This document shows, piece after piece, positions 53,206-62,146 of a stretch of 64,000 nucleotides of DNA. A program made the translations under genes and the position numbers. The first letter of the stretch is position 1. Each line of letters opens with the position of its first letter. The notes beneath the pieces were generated by a model. The model was not told the DNA's origin, searched no databases, and worked only from the letters and a program-made list of their open reading frames with translations. The DNA is from PWXP01 sp040772845 (lineage in GTDB: Bacteria > Planctomycetota > Planctomycetia > Pirellulales > Thermoguttaceae): assembly GCA_040772845.1 (NCBI GenBank), contig JAXGXG010000001.1, positions 682,001 to 746,000 on the forward strand, in the 5' to 3' direction.

Positions 53206-55747
53206 CGCGCTCCAGTAGGTACCACATGGTGGCGTATTCGGGGGCGAGGTTGAGAGTCGGGGCGGCGTCGGTCGAGGCGTGGACCGGGACTTCCTTACCG
53301 AGGGTGCCGTCTGGCTTCAGGGCGTGGCAACGCCATTTGCCGCTGGGTAGTGTTATCGTGGCCGTAACGGGTTCAATGCATACCGGCGGCTCGCCCCAGT
53401 TGCGGCCGACGGTCGTGCGATCTTCCGCGAAGATCATGCTCGTGTTCTCCGCGCGGCCGCACGCGGTAACGAGCACGGATTTCGATGCGTCGAGCTGCCG
53501 GCCTTCGAGTGCCGTCATGGTGATGACGGCGAACTTCGGCGCGGCGAGCGAAATGCCAGCGCCTTGCGAGCCGTCATGGCCCACGAGGACGCGAGCGCCT
53601 TCCGCCTCGACGGCGAAGGTCCCCTGCCCTTCCACTATATCCCATCGCAGCGTTGGCGGCTTCGCCACTTGGTGCGTCAGCGTCGTCGTTTCGCCTCGAT
53701 GGGCCAAGGCCAGCCGATGGGTGAGCAGGTCCTGCCACGCGAGCGGATTGCAGGCGGCGGCGACGGCGAGCATGTCGCGGTCGTGCTCGCGATGCAAGGC
53801 GATCAGGTCGTCCAGCAGTCTGCCGGCCGATCGGGCGATGGCGACCTGCCGCGTGCGAGGAAGCGGCGGCACGGCGCCTCGCAAGAAGATGTCGGCGCCG
53901 GCCCGCATGAAGCCCCACTTGGCCGGGTTCTGGTCGATGTCGAAATAGGAGTTGAGCCGCTCGCGATGCACGTCGCTTTCGTGGCTGTAGGTATAGAGCC
54001 AGATGCCGTCCCAGTCTTGCGCGGCGGCGTAGGCGGCCAGCATGGGGATGCATTCCGCCTGGTAGTCGTTCGGCGCCGGGTGGTTGTACTCGCTGACGGT
54101 GAACGGCTTGCCGGCCAGGCGTTCTGCGGCCAGACGCGGTAGAGTCGCACGGTCGGGATGATCGACCATGGCCAACTGGTTCACAACCCAGTTGCCTTGA
54201 TCCCAGGGGCGGCCTGGAAACCGCGGATGCTGCCAGTAGGCATGGGCGTCGATGAAGTCCATGTCGGTCTGGGCGTACTGGCCACAGGGGCCGAATACGA
54301 TGGTGCCGGTTACCAGGGCCTTGCAGCCGACTTCGTCGCGGATGACCCGATACATGCGGTCGAAATAGCTTTTTTCGGTCTCGGTCAGGAATCGCCAGCG
54401 ATCTTGTTCGCGAGGGGCGCTCTCCGTGTCGGCGAAGACGGCCACATTGGCTTGTTCGAGCGATTCACCGGGCCGGAGCCCTTCCCGACCGCCAGGACAT
54501 AGGCGGATATCGGCCAGTTCCAGCGAAGTAGGGTCGTCACCGAAGGAAAACGCCAGCCGCGTACGGTCTTCATCTGCTTGGGCAACGAACCCGAAGCGGA
54601 ACGATTGCCACTGGGGAGTCAGTTCTACGCGTCCGCCAAGCCCCAGACTATTCCACGGATCATGATTCTGCCCCACGGAATAAGTGAGCGGGCGCGGCTT
54701 GTCGGCGCGCGCACGGAACATGAGCGTATAATACTGCCCCGCCCCGATCTGGATCGGCACCTGCTTGAGCATCAGGTGCCAGTTGGTATCGTCGGCCTTC
54801 TCGATGTTCAGCCGCACGCCTGCCGTACCTGCAAGTGCGGAAGCCTTCATGCGGCAACCACCATGCTGTTCAAGCTGCCAGCGCAGGGCGGCAGGATCTT
54901 CCGGCTGGGGCATGGAAAACGTTGAATCGACGAGCATGTTGTCGCCCAGCGGTTCGGCCCCTTCCGACCACGCCGCCTGCAAGGCATCGGTCGTCTTGTA
55001 GCGGTCTTTCAGCCAGACGTTGAAACGAGCTTGCAGGATGTTCGCGTAGTATTCCGGCAGCTCGGGAAGATCACGGGCGGCACTCCACATGAACAGGCTG
55101 TCTTCATTCGTGATTTCGACGAACGCGACCGCCGGGTCGTCTGCATAGCGGACCTTGCGCACCGTATTCACCCGGCCTAGTAGATCGTGGGCGTACTGGG
55201 CCTGCGCCTTCACCAGTTCCGGAGTAAAGATGCCGACGATCTTGTCGTATCGCGTATTGGCTTCTGGCATTCCCAGTGCCCGGCTGGCCACACGGCCGAC
55301 GTGCAGGTTGATATTCGCACGTATGCCGTGGCGGGCCAGTTGGTCGATGAAGTAGTCCAGTCGCTGAAGGGCTTCCGGGACGAGGCGGGTTGGATCCTTC
55401 GGATCGAACAGCCCGCGGGGCCACGGCGCGCTGTCCATATGATGGAAGCGGACGCTGTTCACCCCGGCATCGGCCAGCCGGCGTGCGATGAGCGGCGCGT
55501 CCTTCTGCTCCGGCAGGCAGGCAGCGAAGCTGAGATTCACCCCCCAGATTCGCACGCGTCGATCACCGATTGCGAAATGGCCGTCGCGAACGACCAGCCG
55601 TTGGGCATCGACCGGGATGGATTGGGATTTCAGAGCAATTTGGGATTCGGAGTTCGGCTGCGTCGGAATGACAAAGGGCGCCATTTCCGCCGCCTGGGCT
55701 ATGAAGGACCACAATGCCGCCACCGCGGCAAGTCCAATCCGTTGCAT
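53201..55747 (-). CDS. Secreted clan-A-like glycoside hydrolase
   Basis: An 848-residue exported enzyme: signal peptide (IGLAAVAALWSFIAQA), then a (beta/alpha)8-like region with RVRIWGVNLSFAACLPEQKD, FHHMDSAPWPRGLFDP, VEITNEDSLFMW (candidate acid/base Glu) and, after an inserted beta domain (about 265-420, ESLEQANVAVFADT near its end), FTVSEYNHPAPNDY (candidate nucleophile Glu). The inserted part (WHLMLKQVPIQIGAGQYYTL, YSVGQNHDPWNSLGLGG) looks like a carbohydrate-binding jelly roll. This arrangement resembles GH5-type enzymes. ATG at 55747 with AGGAGG seven bases upstream. First gene of the minus-strand run. Confidence 0.87.
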   Translation of the reverse strand: MQRIGLAAVAALWSFIAQAAEMAPFVIPTQPNSESQIALKSQSIPVDAQRLVVRDGHFAIGDRRVRIWGVNLSFAACLPEQKDAPLIARRLADAGVNSVRFHHMDSAPWPRGLFDPKDPTRLVPEALQRLDYFIDQLARHGIRANINLHVGRVASRALGMPEANTRYDKIVGIFTPELVKAQAQYAHDLLGRVNTVRKVRYADDPAVAFVEITNEDSLFMWSAARDLPELPEYYANILQARFNVWLKDRYKTTDALQAAWSEGAEPLGDNMLVDSTFSMPQPEDPAALRWQLEQHGGCRMKASALAGTAGVRLNIEKADDTNWHLMLKQVPIQIGAGQYYTLMFRARADKPRPLTYSVGQNHDPWNSLGLGGRVELTPQWQSFRFGFVAQADEDRTRLAFSFGDDPTSLELADIRLCPGGREGLRPGESLEQANVAVFADTESAPREQDRWRFLTETEKSYFDRMYRVIRDEVGCKALVTGTIVFGPCGQYAQTDMDFIDAHAYWQHPRFPGRPWDQGNWVVNQLAMVDHPDRATLPRLAAERLAGKPFTVSEYNHPAPNDYQAECIPMLAAYAAAQDWDGIWLYTYSHESDVHRERLNSYFDIDQNPAKWGFMRAGADIFLRGAVPPLPRTRQVAIARSAGRLLDDLIALHREHDRDMLAVAAACNPLAWQDLLTHRLALAHRGETTTLTHQVAKPPTLRWDIVEGQGTFAVEAEGARVLVGHDGSQGAGISLAAPKFAVITMTALEGRQLDASKSVLVTACGRAENTSMIFAEDRTTVGRNWGEPPVCIEPVTATITLPSGKWRCHALKPDGTLGKEVPVHASTDAAPTLNLAPEYATMWYLLERE

Positions 55748-56157
55748 GGTCAAACCTCCTGAATGTGTGTTTCCATCGTGCCGGCGCGAATATCAGAATA
55801 CCGCAATTATGCCTTCGCCCGGCCCCTCCTGCCAGTCCCCCTCTACGGTGCGAGTGGTGGAGGCGAGATTCCAGCCGAGTGGGAAGACCGCCCTGGTCTT
55901 GACGCCATGGGGATGCAAGCGACTGAACGGTACGGTGTCGCTACGAGTTAGGCGATTGTCTCCAATGGGCGTCGCAGCGAAAACAGCTAGTGCCTGCCTC
56001 GAAGCTGCAATGAGGAGCAGGCATAAACGGGTTCGAAAAGGGGCAAGAGAGGCTCTTGTCGCGCTAGAACTGCACACAGAATGGAAGAAAAGCACTCGGG
56101 TGCCCCTTTGAAGGGGGGTGTGTTGGCGCTCGTTGCGCTGCGTGTTATGATGAATCT
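55748..56157. other. 410-bp intergenic region
   Basis: Frames of about 100 codons exist on both strands (55793-56095 and 55812-56111), but neither has a ribosome binding site nor family resemblance. Promoter DNA for the glycosidase must be here. I see no repeat. Confidence 0.45.
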
Positions 56158-56391
56158 ATGATTCGAGCCTATGATGAGATCGTGGAATTCATCGCTGCGG
56201 GAACGACGCCCGATTCGGTTGCGAGATTCGAGGCTTCGCAGCAGGCGAAGGACTGCATCGCCGACTTGATCCGCAAGGAAAAGACCGTGGGGCTGACACC
56301 TGAGGAGTTGTCGGAACTTGATCACTTCCTGAAGATGGAACACCTGATGCGGTTGGCCAAGGCTCGCGCTCGAACCCTCTGTGCACAATGA
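56158..56391 (+). CDS. Small protein paired with HNH nuclease
   Basis: A 77-residue all-helical protein (MIRAYDEIVEFIAAGTTPDS, SQQAKDCIADLIRKEKTVGL, TPEELSELDHFLKMEHLMRL). Such short helical proteins often precede an HNH gene of the type found next. The stop overlaps the next ATG as ATGA. It could be an inhibitor or partner of the nuclease; this is inference from the overlap only. No binding motif visible. Confidence 0.75.
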   Translation: MIRAYDEIVEFIAAGTTPDSVARFEASQQAKDCIADLIRKEKTVGLTPEELSELDHFLKMEHLMRLAKARARTLCAQ

Positions 56392-56837
56392 CCAGCTATG
56401 TTCGTGCTGAGCTGCGTCGCCTCGTCGAGTCACGGGCACGTCGTCTTTGTGAATACTGCCTGATCCACGAAGATGATACCTACTTGGGTTGTCAAGTTGA
56501 TCACATCATCGCAGAGAAGCACGGCGGAGTTACCGACGCAGGCAATCTGTCGTATGCCTGCACGTGCTGTAATCGCGCAAAAGGAAGTGATATCGGCTCT
56601 GTTGCGTCTAGCACAGGCGAGTTCATTCGCTTATTCAATCCACGTAGTGACCGGTGGATCGAGCATTTTCAGTTGAACGGGGTTGTCATCGAACCTCGAA
56701 CACTAATCGGCGAGGCGACCGTACGCGTGCTCAGGATTAATGAATTGGAGCGTATTCTGGAGCGACGTGTACTTCAGAGTATTGGACGGTACCCGCCGGC
56801 CGTCGCGGCAGAGTATCTGGCAGAAGGCCGTCTATAG
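56388..56837 (+). CDS. HNH endonuclease
   Basis: A 149-residue HNH nuclease of a different branch from the one at 100-816. Metal and catalytic motifs: ARRLCEYCLIHEDD (CxxC), CQVDHIIAEKHGG (DH) and NLSYACTCCNRAKGSDI (C and N...K). The remaining C-terminal 60 residues (FNPRSDRWIEHFQLNGVVIE) are a conserved extension of this branch. Translationally coupled to the small helical protein upstream. It is unclear whether it protects the host or belongs to a mobile element. Confidence 0.88.
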   Translation: MTSYVRAELRRLVESRARRLCEYCLIHEDDTYLGCQVDHIIAEKHGGVTDAGNLSYACTCCNRAKGSDIGSVASSTGEFIRLFNPRSDRWIEHFQLNGVVIEPRTLIGEATVRVLRINELERILERRVLQSIGRYPPAVAAEYLAEGRL

Positions 56838-57033
56838 TCAATCGGTCAGGATGGTCGGAAGGTCCACTGTCACTTGACCGGTGCTCTTGTGGCTTTGTCG
56901 GCAGTTCCGGATTACGGAAGCTGATGAGCAACAGAATTGCGGTTGGGCGACAGGGGGCGGATGCTGGAGTAACTCGCCGATTCTACCCATCCAGAGGATG
57001 CGCCAGTTGCGACGGCTGCTTGTCGTCAGCCTG

Positions 57034-57141
57034 TCAACCATCAGAAGCCGTTTCGCCGGGCATGACGTTCAGTTGCCCGACGACGCCGGTGAGAAAGGCG
57101 GCAAGCCGTCCAGAGGCGATCAGGATGTCTCTGCGAAGTTG
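57034..57141 (-). pseudogene. Duplicated 3' end of the nucleosidase gene
   Basis: On the minus strand, LRRDILIASGRLAAFLTGVV and GQLNVMPGETASDG match the last 33 residues of the nucleosidase at 58008-58874 (RENALIASERLAVFLTGVVG, QLNVMPGETAPDG), including the stop codon. The copy begins inside the last codons of the DUF1559-like fragment in another frame. So the terminal 105 bp of the nucleosidase occur twice, 974 bp apart, with a different gene in between. Confidence 0.85.
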
Positions 57142-57966
57142 GGAGCGGGCTCTTCAGATTCAGGAGACAGTGGAACACGCCCACGGACTGCCAGAAGTAG
57201 ACCAATAGTGGCGCCAAGGAGCGTGAAGAAACCGGTTCCGCGAATGACATTCTCTGAAATGGGAAAGTCGGCTAGGATGGCCGGCAAACGGTTGCGCCCT
57301 TGCAGGGATGCGGGCAATCGGTATCGAGGTTCGTCGGCACGTACCAACGTCTTCGCGTCTTTTGGTGGGAGGTCGCCGTTGGCGAAGTAGACGTTTTGGT
57401 CGAACATGATGATGCCGCGTTCATACGGGCGCCGACGCCAGTCGGGTAACGGCGGCTTGAGCCACCATTCCATCAGCGTAGGTTCCGGAGCAAGCTCGTC
57501 AATAAACGCATCGACCGAAAGGTCGCGAGGCTCGATCCAGCCGATGTCCGATGCAAATGTCTCGACTACCATGATGGTATACGCGGGGCTGGGAATCTCC
57601 TTGCGATTGCATCAGCAGAAGAATTGCGATCTGGCCAGGAAGGGGTGAACGTCGGAGCAACCATAATACGGCGATGACAATGCCTGCGATAAACAGTAAC
57701 GGCGGGCCGCACTCCAGCGTGATCGCTAACAGGACAGTGGCCAAACCGAGCAATATCACCCCTAAAGTTGCGGCGGACCGCTTTCTGTCGTCCTGTTCCT
57801 TCGCATCGTCAACTGTACCGTCCTGCTTGTGAGAGGACGGTCGCCACGTCACCGCAATAGCTATCAGCAAGGCGCCTGCCAACCAGCCTCCAGTGCTTCC
57901 AAAGGCAGTCAAGGCGGCAAGGACCAGAAGCACTGCCAGTGCGAGGATTGTGACAAGACGGATCAT
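57120..57966 (-). pseudogene. DUF1559-like membrane protein, frameshifted
   Basis: The N-terminal frame (57966 down to about 57585) encodes four membrane helices (VTILALAVLLVLAALTAFGS, WLAGALLIAIAVTW, TLGVILLGLATVLLAITLEC, LLFIAGIVIAVLWLL) and ends out of frame. The second frame (from about 57590) reads IPSPAYTIMVVETFASDIGW and IEPRDLSVDAF, the TI(L/M)VVE...W.EPRDL block typical of planctomycete DUF1559 proteins, and ends 57120. A stop in the second frame separates the two, so a frameshift near 57580-57600 breaks the gene. GGACCTCTTTTC precedes the ATG at 57966. Confidence 0.7.
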
Positions 57967-58007
57967 GAAAAGAGGTCCTTTTGCTGCACGGCTTGAGCAA
58001 TTGCTTG

Positions 58008-58874
58008 TCAACCGTCAGGAGCCGTTTCCCCGGGCATGACGTTCAGTTGCCCGACGACGCCGGTGAGGAAGACGGCAAGGCGCTCGGAGGCGATCAGCGC
58101 GTTCTCGCGAAGCTGATAGAGGTCTTTCAGGCTGGAAGGGCGACGGAATACGGCGGCCGTGGCGGCGCCTAAGCGGGTGGCGGTTGTGGGCTGGGCCAGC
58201 AGAGTCTCGACGTCACGCGGAAGACGTTCGTCAACCGGGTCGTAGACCACGCGGACGCCAAGGCAACGAACCTGCCGCCGGCGGCAGGTTTCCGCCACGG
58301 CGAGACTCTCCATGTCGACGGCCAGGGCTTCGTACTGCTCGCCCAGCGACGCCTTCTCCTCCGGGCTGCGTATGGGGCGGTCGACCGAAAGGATGCGCCC
58401 GACGTGTACGCCCGGATGCCTTTCCAACTCGGCCGGGTCCACCGATAGGTCGATTTGCAGTTGGTGACCTTCCCGGTCGGCAACGCGGCTGGCCATGACA
58501 ATGTCGTTACGGCGAAGACCTGCTTTGAGTCCTCCGGCGAATCCGGCGGAGACGATCCACTGCGGCCGGTGGACATCCAATACGGCCTCGGTCGCCTGGG
58601 CGGCGTTGTCGGCTCCGGCCCCGCTTGTGACAACGGCCACCCGTTGCGACTGGAGGGCGCCCAGACGGATGGTGAACCCTCGGCCGCGCAGGGCGATTCG
58701 CTCTTCCATTCGGTCGATGAATCCGCCGGCCTCGATTCCCAAGGCAAAAAGGATGGCGACGTCGCACGTCTCCGGCGGTGTATCGGCCTGCCGTTGCGCG
58801 TCGGCCATCCGCTCGCGGAGCTTCTGTTGTGCGGTGTGAGCGAGCCAGCGGTGGAGCAGTGGATGGAGTGGCAT
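58008..58874 (-). CDS. Purine/MTA/SAH nucleosidase-type phosphorylase-family protein
   Basis: A 288-residue protein of the PNP/UDP phosphorylase superfamily, which cleaves or phosphorolyses nucleosides. DVAILFALGIEAGGFIDRM opens the domain; VTSGAGADNAAQATEAVL gives the phosphate/ribose loop, IVSAGFAGGLKAGLRRNDIV the substrate segment, and ALAVDMESLAVAETCRR the VDMEs motif near the catalytic Asp region (VYDPVDERLP). The N-terminal 35 residues form a helical extension. Closest to hopanoid-associated phosphorylase-type proteins as well as MTA/SAH nucleosidases; with a squalene-cyclase-repeat gene upstream, the former is possible. Confidence 0.82.
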   Translation of the reverse strand: MPLHPLLHRWLAHTAQQKLRERMADAQRQADTPPETCDVAILFALGIEAGGFIDRMEERIALRGRGFTIRLGALQSQRVAVVTSGAGADNAAQATEAVLDVHRPQWIVSAGFAGGLKAGLRRNDIVMASRVADREGHQLQIDLSVDPAELERHPGVHVGRILSVDRPIRSPEEKASLGEQYEALAVDMESLAVAETCRRRQVRCLGVRVVYDPVDERLPRDVETLLAQPTTATRLGAATAAVFRRPSSLKDLYQLRENALIASERLAVFLTGVVGQLNVMPGETAPDG

Positions 58875-58964
58875 AGACGGTTCTGGCGAAAACGCCCTAT
58901 CAAAAATCTCGGTGTACGGCGGGATTCCCCCAGGGAGACCACCTGGTTGCCGCGGTCATGGCCG

Positions 58965-60542
58965 TCAGAAGGCATCGGTCACGGCCTGCTCGCGATAGAG
59001 CGGCATGTACCGATAATACACTTCGAGCGTCATTATGGCCATAGCCGTATTGTACAGCCGTCCGCCTGCATCGCCATACCGGTCGGGAAAGTACCAGCTT
59101 CCGGACTCCTGGCCCTGGTCCGATTGTGTGGCCACGAGGTAGTCGCGCATGACGGGGTTCCACCGCTGCCACGGCTGGCGGCCGTAGTGATGCATCACCT
59201 GTGTGGCGTAGTAGTTGAAATACATATTGCCCTTAGACGGTCCGAGCGAATCGAGGTAGGCGACGCCGCGATGCAGGGGGTCGTAGTCGCGTGGCCAACC
59301 GGTATACATGCGGCAAAGAAGGCCGATGGCCGTCGTGGCATCGCCGGGCGTGGGCCCCATGTAGCCGTATTTCGCACCGCCGTCCGACTGTACGCGGTCG
59401 AGGAACCGATGGACCAGGACCAGCGTGGGCGAGGGCACATTCAGGCCGGCCATCTGCGCGCTTTTCATGGCCATGAGTTGCCAGCCGGTGACCGTCGTAT
59501 CGCCGGGTGCGCCGGGCGTGTATCGCCAACCGCCCGTCTCCTGATTCTGGGCGAAGACGATGAACCGTACCGCCTCCTGGCTGAGCCCGCGCACTGCCGG
59601 GTCGTTGGTCATGGCGAAGGTCTCCGACAGTGCGATTGCCGACAGACCCTGGGCGTACATCGTACCATTCTGCAGATCGGCGCCGTGCGGCGTCTGGCGG
59701 GCGCTGCGGACGAGGTAGTAGATACCGCGTCGTACGACATCCTGGTAGGGCCCGTCCAGATGCGTGTAGCCGGCGCCAAGATAGGGCAGCATGCACAGGG
59801 CGGTTGCCGCCGTGGTGCTCGCCTCCGTACCGGGGTTTCGGCAGGAACCCTGCAAATGGCGCAAGCTGAAGCTGCCGTCTTCGCGCTGCTGTGTCATGAG
59901 CCATCGCAGCCCGCGTTCGACGGCATCCTCGCTTCCCGGCGTTGCGCCGCCAGTGCGTGCGAGTTCGGCCCGCGCCTTCTGTCCGCGGCCCGCCAGGGCG
60001 CCCGATACATCACCATCGGTCTGCAAAAAATAGTCGGCCTCTTGGGCCGGCATCCGGCTCTCGGAACGCCGTGGATGCGTGGAAGGCAGCCGTTCGCTCG
60101 CCGGGCCGCGAATCTGCGGGCCGTCAAATCCATGTTCCATCACCGGGGCTTCGCCGGGCAGCCGGTCCGATTCCGATGAAGGCAAGGGTTGCAGCACGTC
60201 ATCGCTGAACACGAGCGGCTCGTCGTTACTGAGTGAGGCGATCAGGTTGATACCCCCCGTCCCTGTCTCCTCGACCGGCAGCCAGAGCGCAAGACTCAGG
60301 ATCAATGCAAAATGGAAGAGGAAGCTTGCCAGAAAACTCGCGACGCCCCGCGACGAGCACCAGCGAAACCAGCCGGTCCGTGCAGGCGTGTCCTCGTGCA
60401 GTTCGATGGTCACCTTGCTTTCGACCAGCACCGGCGGTGGCGGCAGCTCGATCACCCGTGCCGAAACATCGTCTGCAGTACTGCCTGCCAACGGATCGGG
60501 CAGCCAGGACGAGTCGGTCGAATTCGAGGCGCAATGGGCCAC
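58965..60542 (-). CDS. Membrane-anchored prenyltransferase/squalene-cyclase-repeat protein
   Basis: About 525 residues. A single hydrophobic helix (VASFLASFLFHFALILSLAL) follows a short cytoplasmic part; then a proline-rich linker and, from about 250 (ERGLRWLMTQQREDGSFSLR), a run of alpha-alpha repeats of the prenyltransferase/squalene oxidase type (DVVRRGIYYLVRSARQTPHG, NQETGGWRYTPGAPGDTTVT, GVAYLDSLGPSKGNMYFNYY, SDQGQESGSWYFPDRYGD). The acidic DxDD cyclase motif is not evident, so enzymatic cyclisation is doubtful; many planctomycete paralogues lack assigned function. Start uncertain: GTG at 60542 chosen over a 60671 frame that overlaps the divergent kinase. Confidence 0.82.
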   Translation of the reverse strand: MAHCASNSTDSSWLPDPLAGSTADDVSARVIELPPPPVLVESKVTIELHEDTPARTGWFRWCSSRGVASFLASFLFHFALILSLALWLPVEETGTGGINLIASLSNDEPLVFSDDVLQPLPSSESDRLPGEAPVMEHGFDGPQIRGPASERLPSTHPRRSESRMPAQEADYFLQTDGDVSGALAGRGQKARAELARTGGATPGSEDAVERGLRWLMTQQREDGSFSLRHLQGSCRNPGTEASTTAATALCMLPYLGAGYTHLDGPYQDVVRRGIYYLVRSARQTPHGADLQNGTMYAQGLSAIALSETFAMTNDPAVRGLSQEAVRFIVFAQNQETGGWRYTPGAPGDTTVTGWQLMAMKSAQMAGLNVPSPTLVLVHRFLDRVQSDGGAKYGYMGPTPGDATTAIGLLCRMYTGWPRDYDPLHRGVAYLDSLGPSKGNMYFNYYATQVMHHYGRQPWQRWNPVMRDYLVATQSDQGQESGSWYFPDRYGDAGGRLYNTAMAIMTLEVYYRYMPLYREQAVTDAF

Positions 60543-60649
60543 CGGGGGGCCTCGGCAAAGAAGGAACAATCGGTATAAACTGCATTGTGCGCAGTCCTTA
60601 CTAATTATAGCTTGAGACACGCGGTAGAGTATATTGTGCAAATCGCCCA

Positions 60650-62083
60650 GTGTCTCGACGTATTCACGCATTTTCAGAAAGAGCCAGTACCGTGCGGTGG
60701 CCCGTCCGAATCCAGTTGCTACTGCTCATGTTGGGGGTCGTTGGGCTTGGGATCGTACTGACCAGCCTGACGAGCGCCTATCTGGCCGTGCGAGAGGCGA
60801 GCCGATACCAGGCCGAGAACCTGGATCGGGTCGTGCGCACGCTGACCGCGGCCAACTATCCCCTGAGCCAGACCGTCTTGGACCACGTGAGCGGTCTTTC
60901 GGGGGCCCAGTTCGTCGTACTCGACAATCAGAAACACGTGCTGTATACAACCATTGCCGTTGACGCGGACCGGGTAGCATCCCTGATGCCTGATGACCGA
61001 GAGATCGCACCTGCCGAACGTTTTTCACGAGGAAACGTGGTGCAACTGCGCGGCCGCGAATTCTTCATCGACGTTGTGCCCCGGATCGGGCGCGATCCGT
61101 ATGCCGGGGTTCGATGGCTTGTGGTGCTGTATCCGCGCGAACGCTGGTGGGCGGTGGCCCGCCAGGTGGCCACCCCCATTCTTCTGGCCGGAGCCATCAC
61201 GTCGCTTTTCGCCGTGCTCGTTTCGGCGCTGGTCGCCGGGCATTTCGTGCGGCCGATTCGCGCGCTGCGCAACCAGGCCGAGTCGATTGCCGCAGGTTGT
61301 TTCGAGCCGATCACCATTCCGAACCGCAACGACGAGTTCGCGGATTTGACTCAGTCGATCAACAGTATGACGGAGCGTCTGTCGCAGTACGAAACCGAGG
61401 TGCGAAGGAATGAGCGGATGCGTACGTTGGGCCAGCTTGGTGTGGGCATGGCGCATCAACTGCGCAATTCGGCCACCGGCGCCCGCATGGCGCTGGAACT
61501 GATCGAACCGTTCCATGATCCGGACGGCGCGGAAGGAATTGCCGTGGCCCTTCGGCAGTTGCAGCTTATGGAATCGTACCTGCAGAGGTTTATGACGCTC
61601 GGGCGTCATTCAACCGTGCAGCCTGATGCCGTTGCGATCGACGCGGTTGTGGCCGACGTGGTCAAACTGGTGCAGCCGACGTGCGATCATGCCAAGGTGG
61701 AGATCGAGGTTCGGCAGGCGTCCGAAGCGGTCCACGTTCTGGGCGATCGGGATGCCCTGGTGCAGTTGCTGATGAATCTGGTGCTCAATGCAGTGGAGGC
61801 GGTGGAGCGGCCGGACTGCGTGCGCGCACACGTCGCGATTGAGACGGCGCGCGATTCGGACGATTGGGTGGAGGTTCGTGTCGTGGATTCGGGGCCCGGT
61901 CCGGCGGACGAGGTTGCGCAGCGGCTGTTTGAACCGTTCGTTACCGAGAAGCCGAACGGAACCGGGTTGGGGCTCTACTTCGCACGCCAGGTGGTCGAAG
62001 CCCACAAGGGCGTCATCACCTGGCGGCGCCGCGATGACCAGACCTGTTTTACGGTGCGGCTGCCCGCCTGCACGGATCCTTGA
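60650..62083 (+). CDS. Sensor histidine kinase (NtrB-like)
   Basis: A 477-residue kinase. TM1 (IQLLLLMLGVVGLGIVLTSL), an extracytoplasmic sensor of about 120 residues without a recognised fold, TM2 (PILLAGAITSLFAVLVSALV), HAMP (AGHFVRPIRALRNQAESIAA), H-box MRTLGQLGVGMAHQLRNSAT with the phospho-acceptor His, and the ATPase domain with N-box LVLNAVEAVE, G1 DSGPGP and G2 GTGLGLYFARQVV. The start is a GTG at 60650; another GTG at 60692 just before TM1 is possible and has AGAAAGAG upstream. The response regulator follows 63 bp downstream, so they are a cognate pair. Confidence 0.92.
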   Translation: MSRRIHAFSERASTVRWPVRIQLLLLMLGVVGLGIVLTSLTSAYLAVREASRYQAENLDRVVRTLTAANYPLSQTVLDHVSGLSGAQFVVLDNQKHVLYTTIAVDADRVASLMPDDREIAPAERFSRGNVVQLRGREFFIDVVPRIGRDPYAGVRWLVVLYPRERWWAVARQVATPILLAGAITSLFAVLVSALVAGHFVRPIRALRNQAESIAAGCFEPITIPNRNDEFADLTQSINSMTERLSQYETEVRRNERMRTLGQLGVGMAHQLRNSATGARMALELIEPFHDPDGAEGIAVALRQLQLMESYLQRFMTLGRHSTVQPDAVAIDAVVADVVKLVQPTCDHAKVEIEVRQASEAVHVLGDRDALVQLLMNLVLNAVEAVERPDCVRAHVAIETARDSDDWVEVRVVDSGPGPADEVAQRLFEPFVTEKPNGTGLGLYFARQVVEAHKGVITWRRRDDQTCFTVRLPACTDP

Positions 62084-62146
62084 AAATGGGGGCGGCATCC
62101 CCGATAATCCGGCTTCTGTACCGCGGCGCGGAATAATCCGGGCGAA

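Noticed and set aside
55793..56111. Frames of about 100 codons upstream of the glycosidase
   Set aside because: Both strands are open over the same DNA, without Shine-Dalgarno sites or family similarity; treated as intergenic.
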